DNA of 64,000 bases from Chersky-806 sp038252255 (lineage in GTDB: Bacteria > Actinomycetota > Acidimicrobiia > IMCC26256 > JAENVU01), in contig JBBSAM010000001.1 in assembly GCA_038252255.1 (NCBI GenBank), positions 333,413 through 397,412 on the forward strand, read 5' to 3'. Under the pieces are notes generated by a model that saw only the letters and a list, made by a program, of their open reading frames with translations, made no database searches and was not told the DNA's origin. The position numbers and the translations under genes are program-made. Each line of letters opens with the position of its first letter. Within the stretch, counting starts at the first letter, position 1. Of the stretch, positions 58,414 to 64,000 are shown piece by piece.

Positions 58414-59277
58414 ATGTTTGAAGCCAGGTCACTCGCGCCGGACGTCGGGGTCCGGCATCGGAGAGCCCGCCGCGCGGCGCGCCGGCTGGGGCCGGTTGAA
58501 CGGATCGACGATGCACCACGCTCGCCATCGGTCCGGAGTCCCGCGCTCGAACGGGCGGCCGTTGACCTCGAGGTGATAATTCCTGCGCTGAACGAGGAAC
58601 ACCGGTTGCCGGAGACCCTGCGCCGCACGACCGAGTTCCTCCGTGACCGCCCCTGGTCGTCGGCCGTCGTGGTCGTCGACAACGGCAGCGTCGACGACAC
58701 CCCCGAGATCCCGGGTCGCTGGTCGACGACCGACGTGCCGGTCCACGTGGTCGGGTGCGCGCGCCGTGGCAAGGGCGCGGCGATCCGGCGTGGCATCGAG
58801 AGCAGCACGGCCCGCTTCATCGGCTTCACCGATGCTGATCTCGCCACGCCGATCGAGACCCTGGACAGCGTGATGATCCTGCTCGAGCAGGGCGAGGCCG
58901 CGGTCGTCGGCTCCCGGCGGGCCCCGTTCGGCGGGTACGCACAGCAGCAGTCCGTCGTCCGGCGCGCCGGCGGATCCGTGTTCCATTGGCTGTTCCATCA
59001 TCTCGTCCCCGACGTGGCCGACACGCAGTGTGGCTTCAAGTTCTTCCGCGGCGATGTGGCGCGGGCACATGCTGCGCAGTGTCAGGTGGACGGGTTCGTC
59101 TTCGATGTCGAGCTGCTCGCCGTGATCCGGCGCGCGGGCTTCACGGTGCACGAGGTGCCCGTCACGTGGTCGGACCGGACCGGCTCGTCGTTCCACGCGG
59201 TCCACGACGGTCTCCGCTCCCTGCGAGAGACCTTCCAGGTTGCGCGCGTGTTGGCGCGTGGCCCGGGAAACCGGTGA
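58414..59277 (+). CDS. Family 2 glycosyltransferase (dolichyl-phosphate-glucose/mannose synthase-like)
   Basis: 287 residues from ATG 58414. The GT2 domain begins at about residue 50: VDLEVIIPALNEEHRLPETLRRTTEFL, VVVVDNGSVDDT, GKGAAIRRGIESSTARFIGFTDADLATP (DxD-type motif DAD), QCGFKFFRGDVARA and VPVTWSDRTGS. It looks like the polyprenyl-phosphate-sugar synthases that supply lipid-linked donors. The first 50 residues are Arg-rich with no homology, so the true start could be later, but no good GTG or ATG exists before the domain. Its stop overlaps the next gene by four bases. It opens the four-gene glycosyltransferase operon. Confidence 0.85.
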   Translation: MFEARSLAPDVGVRHRRARRAARRLGPVERIDDAPRSPSVRSPALERAAVDLEVIIPALNEEHRLPETLRRTTEFLRDRPWSSAVVVVDNGSVDDTPEIPGRWSTTDVPVHVVGCARRGKGAAIRRGIESSTARFIGFTDADLATPIETLDSVMILLEQGEAAVVGSRRAPFGGYAQQQSVVRRAGGSVFHWLFHHLVPDVADTQCGFKFFRGDVARAHAAQCQVDGFVFDVELLAVIRRAGFTVHEVPVTWSDRTGSSFHAVHDGLRSLRETFQVARVLARGPGNR

Positions 59278-60587
59278 AGCGGGGAACGGCCGCAGCACTT
59301 CGGATTCTCCTGGCCGGGTCCGCCGAACGGACCAACGAAGTGTGGGCGGAGAACGAGCTGGCGCCGCGCCTCGCCGATGGTCTCTCGGCGGCGGGAGCCC
59401 GCGTCGAGATGCTGAGCGATAGCGGGGTCTTCGCGTATCCCTCTGGTGCGCAGACCCATCCGGTCATCGTCACGGCCGCGCTCTCGACGCTCGCGACCGG
59501 CTCGCGTTTCGACGCGGTCGTCGATCTCGACGGTACGCGTCCGTTGTTGGTCGCCTCGGCCGCAGGCAGGAGCGCCGGACGGGTCCTCGTGCTGGAGGAC
59601 GACCCGCGCCGTCGAGTGCGTCCCGGATCCGGCGCGCGGCTGCATCGACGTCTCTTGCGATCCGTGCACCGACACAGCGCAGTCGTCGTGACCGCACCCG
59701 CATTGCGGGCGGTCGCCCGGAAAGCACTCGAGCTCAAGGGCGCGATGTACGTGGTGCCGACGGGTGGGTCCGGGATCCGTGTCCCGCCGCGGCGGTCCGA
59801 GCGCCCGACGGTGGTCTGCCTCGTAGGCCCGCGCCCGGGCGCGCAGGTGGACCGGGTGGTCCGCAGCCTCCCCACCCTGCTGCGGTCGTGGCCCGAGGTG
59901 ACGGTGCACGTGCCCGGGGTCGGGAGCGAGCGACCCGCGCTCGAAGCCCTCGCCCGGCGGCTCGGTGTCGCGTCGGCACTCTCCTTCGGAACAGGCGCCA
60001 GTGCGGAGCGGCTCGGCGCGGCCTGGATCGCGGTCGATCCCTCGCCCGTCGGCGGAACCCTCGCGACAACGGCCGCGGTCGGAGCCGGCGTGCCGGTGGT
60101 GACGTTCGCGAAGCCCGGGCGTTCCGAGCTCGTCGCCGAAGGATCGACCGGATGGACCGTTCACTCCGACGCCGAGCTCGGCTCCGCGCTCGCACGCGCG
60201 CTGACACGGGTGGCCGACGGCTGGAGCGGCGGCCCCGGAGTGGAGGTGCGTGGCGCGGGATCCGGAACATCGTGGGAGGAGTGCGTCGGGAGGATCATCC
60301 GCGTGATCACGAGCGAGGTGGCCCGAAAGCGTCAGCCGACCGTGCCCCGGGCCTCGAGCGATCTGACCGCGGTAGTCCGGCTCCAAGCGAGTGACGGTTT
60401 GGCCATGGCCTACGACATCGCCGATCGGCTGCGGCGCACCGACCACTGCAGCGTCCATGGATCGATCGTGCACGTGTACCTGCACGGGTGCGATGAGCTG
60501 GTCGCGTCGCGTGTGCTGCAGCGCGTCGGGATCGCCGACGCCGACCTGCGCATCGCCGGTGCGCATGACCTGGGGTCGGTCGCGTGA
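59274..60587 (+). CDS. GT4-like glycosyltransferase
   Basis: 437 residues with the GT-B outline: an N-terminal Rossmann half (ALRILLAGSAERTNEVWAENELAPRLADGLSAAGARVEML) and a C-terminal half (TVVCLVGPRPGAQVDRVVRSLPTLLRSWPEVTVHVPGVGSERPALEALARRLGVASALSFG) with the nucleotide-sugar region AWIAVDPSPVGGTLATTAAVGAGVPVVTFAKPGRSELV. The usual EPFG motif is replaced by PSPVGGTL. A C-terminal extension (about 355-437) is unlike typical GT4 enzymes. GTG 59274 overlaps the preceding stop (GTGA), and the next gene overlaps its stop the same way. Membership of GT4 is judged by fold look only. Confidence 0.72.
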   Translation: MKRGTAAALRILLAGSAERTNEVWAENELAPRLADGLSAAGARVEMLSDSGVFAYPSGAQTHPVIVTAALSTLATGSRFDAVVDLDGTRPLLVASAAGRSAGRVLVLEDDPRRRVRPGSGARLHRRLLRSVHRHSAVVVTAPALRAVARKALELKGAMYVVPTGGSGIRVPPRRSERPTVVCLVGPRPGAQVDRVVRSLPTLLRSWPEVTVHVPGVGSERPALEALARRLGVASALSFGTGASAERLGAAWIAVDPSPVGGTLATTAAVGAGVPVVTFAKPGRSELVAEGSTGWTVHSDAELGSALARALTRVADGWSGGPGVEVRGAGSGTSWEECVGRIIRVITSEVARKRQPTVPRASSDLTAVVRLQASDGLAMAYDIADRLRRTDHCSVHGSIVHVYLHGCDELVASRVLQRVGIADADLRIAGAHDLGSVA

Positions 60588-62170
60588 CCACCACAGTCAC
60601 CCCGCCCCGGGGTCCCGAAACCGAGGATCAGGTCGCCGAGACCGCGGTTCTCACTCCGCTCGAGCCTCGGTTCGAGTCCCGGCAAGACCGTCGAACCCGG
60701 ATCGTGGCTCGCAGCGTGCGCCCGACGTGGGTCGCACCCGCGGCGATCGCCCTGTTCGCGCTCGTGGTCCGGCTGTTCGTGTTCCGCGGGTTGTGGGTCG
60801 ACGAGGCGATCAGCGTCGACCAGGCCCACATGTCGTTCGGCGCGATGCTCGAGAACCTCCGCACCACCGATCTGCACCCGCCGCTGCACCACACGATCCT
60901 GTGGGTGACCGAGCGGCTGATCGGAACCTCCGAGTTCGCGGTGCGGCTGCCGTCGCTCGTCGCGGGCGTGCTGTTGGTGCTCGTCCTCTACGCGACAGGG
61001 CGGGAGCTCTACGACCGGCGCACCGGTCTCATCGCGGCGGCGATCGCCAGCGTGGCACCGCTGGCGGTCTGGTATTCGCAAGAGGCACGGATGTACGGCC
61101 TGCTGATGCTCTGGAGCGCGCTGGCCGTGTGGGTCGGCTTCCGGGCGCTACGACGGAACCGCAGGATCGACTGGGCCCTCTTGGCCGTGCTGAGCGCGGC
61201 GATCGTCTGGACGCAGTACCTCGGCGGCCTGCTGGTCGCGGCCCAACAGCTCGTCATCGTGGTCGTGCTCGTGCGCCGCGTCCTGAGGGACGGCAAGCCT
61301 TGGCGCAGTCTGTTGCCATGGGCGGCCATGGCCGGCGGCGCACTGCTCCTCGTCGCGCCTCTGGTGCCCTTCGGCCTGGACCAGCTGAACGGAATCAGCT
61401 ACCAGAGCCTGAGCGGTCCGATCGGGAGCAACGCGCCCGCCGTGCACCACCCGGGCATCGGCCTGTACACGATCATCGCGAACGGGGTGTGGGCCGTGCT
61501 CGGCTACCACGCCGACTCGACCGTCGCGATCCTCGTCGCCCTGTGGCCCGCGGGCGTCCTGCTCGCGCTCTTCTGCCTCGGTCGCGGCTGGTCGACGCGC
61601 ACGCTGGCCCTTTTGGCCATGATCGTGATCCCGGTCGCGGGCTTCGTCGTGCTCAGCTTGAACCACCCCGACCTCTTCACGATCCGCTACCTCTCCGCGG
61701 TCGTCCCCGTGGTCCTCCTGCTCTTGGCCCGCCTGACCGCGCGCCTTGCGCCACCAGGTCGCGGGACCGTCGCGGCGGTCGGAGTCGTGATGCTGTGCCT
61801 CGGCGTCGGGCTCGTGGACCAGCAGCTCAGCCCGGACAACCCGCGGCGCTACGACGACCGGGAAGCCGTTCACCTCATCGACCATCGGGCCCAGGCCGGC
61901 GACCACATCATCTACGCACCGACCTATCTCCGGGAGGTCGTGCGCTACTACGCGCCCCATATCCCGGCCGACAACAACGGCGGTGTCGACAAGCTGCCGC
62001 GGCGCGGTCGCGTCTTCGTCGTCGGCAGCTTCTTCGACGTGCCCGGCACCTACGCGGAAGTGGGAACCGTGCTCACCCACATCAAGGAGAGCGGCCGCAC
62101 GATCGTGGGCCACTGGCATTTCGTCAACGTGCAGGTCTGGGAGCTGGCCGACCGGGGGAGGAACCGATGA
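60584..62170 (+). CDS. Polytopic membrane glycosyltransferase (GT39/ArnT-like)
   Basis: 528 residues with about ten membrane helices (first near 50-68) and a large C-terminal extracytoplasmic part. The first loop after helix 1 has the catalytic-type acidic motif LWVDEAISVDQ and ends LHPPLHHTILW, which is diagnostic of the GT-C lipid-phosphate-sugar transferases (PMT/ArnT/RgtA-like). It would transfer a sugar from a polyprenyl-phosphate donor, possibly the one made by the GT2 enzyme two genes upstream, to a surface acceptor. GTG 60584 and the next ATG (62167) both overlap neighbouring stops, so the whole operon is coupled. Confidence 0.87.
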   Translation: MTTTVTPPRGPETEDQVAETAVLTPLEPRFESRQDRRTRIVARSVRPTWVAPAAIALFALVVRLFVFRGLWVDEAISVDQAHMSFGAMLENLRTTDLHPPLHHTILWVTERLIGTSEFAVRLPSLVAGVLLVLVLYATGRELYDRRTGLIAAAIASVAPLAVWYSQEARMYGLLMLWSALAVWVGFRALRRNRRIDWALLAVLSAAIVWTQYLGGLLVAAQQLVIVVVLVRRVLRDGKPWRSLLPWAAMAGGALLLVAPLVPFGLDQLNGISYQSLSGPIGSNAPAVHHPGIGLYTIIANGVWAVLGYHADSTVAILVALWPAGVLLALFCLGRGWSTRTLALLAMIVIPVAGFVVLSLNHPDLFTIRYLSAVVPVVLLLLARLTARLAPPGRGTVAAVGVVMLCLGVGLVDQQLSPDNPRRYDDREAVHLIDHRAQAGDHIIYAPTYLREVVRYYAPHIPADNNGGVDKLPRRGRVFVVGSFFDVPGTYAEVGTVLTHIKESGRTIVGHWHFVNVQVWELADRGRNR

Positions 62171-63852
62171 GTTCGGCGAAGGATTGCCGCGACGCACCGC
62201 CGCATTGGAGCGCGGATCCGGATCCGCGCCGAACGCGGCTCGTACGGACGCTCGTGGTCGTCGACGTCGTGCTGGCGCTCTGGTACTTCGGGTGGCTCCT
62301 CCAGCCCGGCCGGGTCGGGACCGCGTGGGTGTACGCGTTGCTCGTCGTCGCCGAGGTGTTCAACCTCGTGCTCGCCATCGGCTTCTGGTGGACCGTGTCC
62401 CCGGCGGTGATCCGGCTCCCCGCGGATCCCCCCGAGCCCGGGCTGGCCGTGGACGTGCTCATCCCGACCTACGACGAGGACCGGGAGATCATCGAGCCGA
62501 CGATCCAGGCCGCCGGGCGGCTCCGCGGCGCGAACGTGAAGGTCTGGGTGCTCGACGACGGGCACCGCGAGTGGGTGCAGCAGCTCGCGCGCCAGCACGG
62601 CGTCGAGTACCTGACGCGCCCGACGAACGAAGGAGCGAAGGCGGGCAACATCAACCACGCGCTCGCGTATGCGAACAGCCCGTACCTCGCGGTCTTCGAC
62701 TGCGACCACGTACCGGACCCGAGGTTCCTCGAGCAGACGCTCGGCCGCTTCGCCGACCCGAAGGTCGCGTTCGTCCAGACCCCGCAGTACTACGCGAACG
62801 CGCCGGACAATTCGCTCGCCGCCGCGGCGTGGGCCCAGCAAGCGCTCTTCTTCGGGCCGATCGGCCGGGGCAAGGACGCGCACGACACGATGTTCTGCTG
62901 CGGAACGAACTTCGTGATGCGGCGCGAGGCGCTGGACGCGGCCGGTGGCTTCCCGACGGACTCGGTGACCGAGGACTTCCTGCTGTCGGTCATGCTCGTC
63001 GAGAAGGGGTGGACGTCCGTCTACGAACCACAGGTGCTCGCATCCGGGCTCGCGCCCGAGGACCTGGCCGGATACGTGAGCCAGCAGCGCCGGTGGGCCC
63101 GTGGATGTCTCGGGGTGATCCCGACGATCCTCCGGGCCAAGACCCCGCTGCGGTTCAAGGCCAGCTCCCTCATGTCGGCGATGTACTTCCTGTCGGGCTG
63201 GGCGATCCTGCTGAACATGCTCTGGCCGGTGATCTGGGCGGTGACGGGTCACCAGCCCCTCGCGACGGTCTCGGCCAGTCAGTTCCTCCTGCACTTCGCA
63301 CCGTTCTTCGTCGTCACGCTCTTCACGCTCTCGGCCGCGGCCGACGGGAAGTACACGTGGGCCGGGTACTCACTCGCCGTCAGCAACTTCTGGATCCACA
63401 TCTCGTCAACGTTCGCGGCGGTGCTCGGCCGCCAACGCAGCTTCGTCGTGACCCCCAAGCACGGTCGGCCCGGTTGGCAGCCCAAGGCCGCGGCCCCGGC
63501 ACTGATCGCCGCCGCGACGTTGAGCCTCGCCGCGGTGTTCGGCCTCGCGTTCCGCGGTGTCACCGCCGCGGGAGTGAACAACGTCGCATTCGCGACGCTG
63601 CACGTCACGGTGCTCCTCACCGGCGCCCGCTACGGGTTGCGCCTGACCCGGGCCACGAGGACCGCGGATGCGCCCGTCGAGGAACCGGTGACGTCGATCA
63701 CCCCGTGGCAGCGTCTGGATCTCGCGATCCGCGACGCGGAGATGGCAATCGATGCCGCGATCCTGGCCCCCGCGCTGCGACCGGGCCGCCGTGCCCCCGC
63801 CCGGCACCTCGTGGTGGTCCGTGAGCCGGCGGAGGTCCCCATCGCCTCCTAG
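62167..63852 (+). CDS. BcsA-like processive family 2 glycosyltransferase
   Basis: 561 residues. Two N-terminal membrane helices (about 28-45 and 55-76), a cytoplasmic GT2 domain with the D, DxD, TED and QxxRW motifs (VWVLDDGHREWV, FDCDHVPDPRF, DSVTEDFLLSV, SQQRRWARG), then about four to five membrane helices. This is the cellulose-synthase/hyaluronan-synthase-like layout that couples polymerisation with export. There is no PilZ domain within the 561 residues, so direct c-di-GMP control as in enteric BcsA is unlikely. The polymer is unknown. ATG 62167 overlaps the preceding stop (ATGA). It is the last gene before the 61-base repeat array. Confidence 0.9.
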   Translation: MSSAKDCRDAPPHWSADPDPRRTRLVRTLVVVDVVLALWYFGWLLQPGRVGTAWVYALLVVAEVFNLVLAIGFWWTVSPAVIRLPADPPEPGLAVDVLIPTYDEDREIIEPTIQAAGRLRGANVKVWVLDDGHREWVQQLARQHGVEYLTRPTNEGAKAGNINHALAYANSPYLAVFDCDHVPDPRFLEQTLGRFADPKVAFVQTPQYYANAPDNSLAAAAWAQQALFFGPIGRGKDAHDTMFCCGTNFVMRREALDAAGGFPTDSVTEDFLLSVMLVEKGWTSVYEPQVLASGLAPEDLAGYVSQQRRWARGCLGVIPTILRAKTPLRFKASSLMSAMYFLSGWAILLNMLWPVIWAVTGHQPLATVSASQFLLHFAPFFVVTLFTLSAAADGKYTWAGYSLAVSNFWIHISSTFAAVLGRQRSFVVTPKHGRPGWQPKAAAPALIAAATLSLAAVFGLAFRGVTAAGVNNVAFATLHVTVLLTGARYGLRLTRATRTADAPVEEPVTSITPWQRLDLAIRDAEMAIDAAILAPALRPGRRAPARHLVVVREPAEVPIAS

Positions 63853-63863
63853 CTCGGCGGGCC

Positions 63864-64000
63864 GACCACCACCCGGTCTCGCGGCCGGCCGGCAGAGACC
63901 TTCGGCAGGCCGCGGCCGGCCCCCGACCACCACCCGGTCTCGCGGCCGGCCGGCAGAGACCTTCGGCAGGCCGCGGCCGGCCCCCGACCACCACCCGGTC
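63864..64000. repeat. 61-base tandem repeat running off the window
   Basis: GACCACCACCCGGTC recurs at 63864, 63925 and 63986, with an identical 61-base unit in between (TCGCGGCCGGCCGGCAGAGA and CTTCGGCAGGCCGCGGCCGG). Two full units and part of a third are inside the window; the array continues beyond 64000. It is very GC-rich with self-complementary GGCCGCGGCC segments. The period is not a multiple of three, so it is not a coding repeat. It starts 12 bases after the BcsA-like stop codon. Confidence 0.9.

Noticed and set aside
63864..64000. CRISPR array
   Set aside because: The whole 61-base unit is identical, with no variable spacers, so it is a simple tandem repeat.
1..64000. tRNA or rRNA genes, intact insertion sequences, prophage genes
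   Set aside because: I saw no cloverleaf-like sequence with CCA-type acceptor, no rRNA-like stretch, no transposase, integrase or phage structural motif; a tRNA hidden in a short gap cannot be fully excluded without a dedicated scan.

Overview
The window comes from a high-GC actinobacterium. Markers are a WhiB-type Fe-S regulator, two F420-type luciferase-like oxidoreductases, a PASTA-domain kinase homologue, an Rpf/transglycosylase-like wall enzyme, many GTG/TTG starts and tightly overlapping genes. The HPFG-repeat secreted domain and the general flavour suggest the class Acidimicrobiia or a neighbour, but that rank is inference. No rRNA, tRNA, CRISPR array, phage or intact insertion sequence was seen.

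Layout. 1-11.8 kb: left-truncated F420-type oxidoreductase, glutamate formimidoyltransferase, whiB-like gene, macrodomain protein, a coupled histidine kinase/receiver pair, a DJ-1/PfpI protein with a GlxA-type AraC regulator, a YdhR-like monooxygenase, and a MoxR-like ATPase with a large vWA protein, between which a small lipoprotein gene is inserted. 11.9-17.7 kb: a GH2 glycosidase and the succinate dehydrogenase operon sdhCAB with a single large b558-type anchor. 17.7-23.1 kb, minus strand: one run of six genes, cbs, cystathionine gamma-lyase/synthase, then MauD-like, unknown, MauE-like and a Tat-exported methylamine-dehydrogenase-light-chain-like protein, with no heavy chain. 23.1-26.5 kb: SRPBCC protein, xylB, xylA (a 13-bp inverted repeat spans its start codon) and an acyl-CoA dehydrogenase remnant. 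26.5-30.7 kb: a coupled operon of a membrane protein, a serine hydrolase and two CaiB/BaiF CoA-transferases, the first of which appears to have lost the catalytic Asp. 30.8-34.3 kb: a membrane GAF protein whose N-terminus matches the histidine kinase at 3.3-4.9 kb, a double GNAT protein and a GH20-like enzyme.

34.4-41.0 kb, minus strand: the most striking region, an overlapping operon herA-sbcD(mre11)-sbcC(rad50)-nurA, the four-gene DNA-end-resection set best known from thermophilic archaea. It is followed by a small Cys-containing protein gene. 41.1-52.3 kb: mixed metabolic genes (GNAT, VOC, DHDPR-like dehydrogenase, zinc ADH, SDR, second F420-type enzyme, aldo/keto reductase, TauD-like dioxygenase, SnoaL-like protein), the Rpf-like wall enzyme, three tandem 59-bp repeats in front of the SDR gene, and a PASTA protein whose kinase domain looks catalytically dead.

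52.5-64.0 kb: a surface polysaccharide/adhesion region. It holds a secreted protein of unknown function, a 1260-residue secreted beta-propeller/ASH/tandem-lectin protein, a SAM methyltransferase, and a four-gene overlapping operon of a GT2, a GT4-like, a membrane GT39-like and a BcsA-like glycosyltransferase. The window ends inside a 61-bp tandem repeat.

The intergenic spaces carry several clean dyads and direct repeats, listed separately. A roughly 47-bp element occurs twice, each time right after a stop codon between convergent genes.
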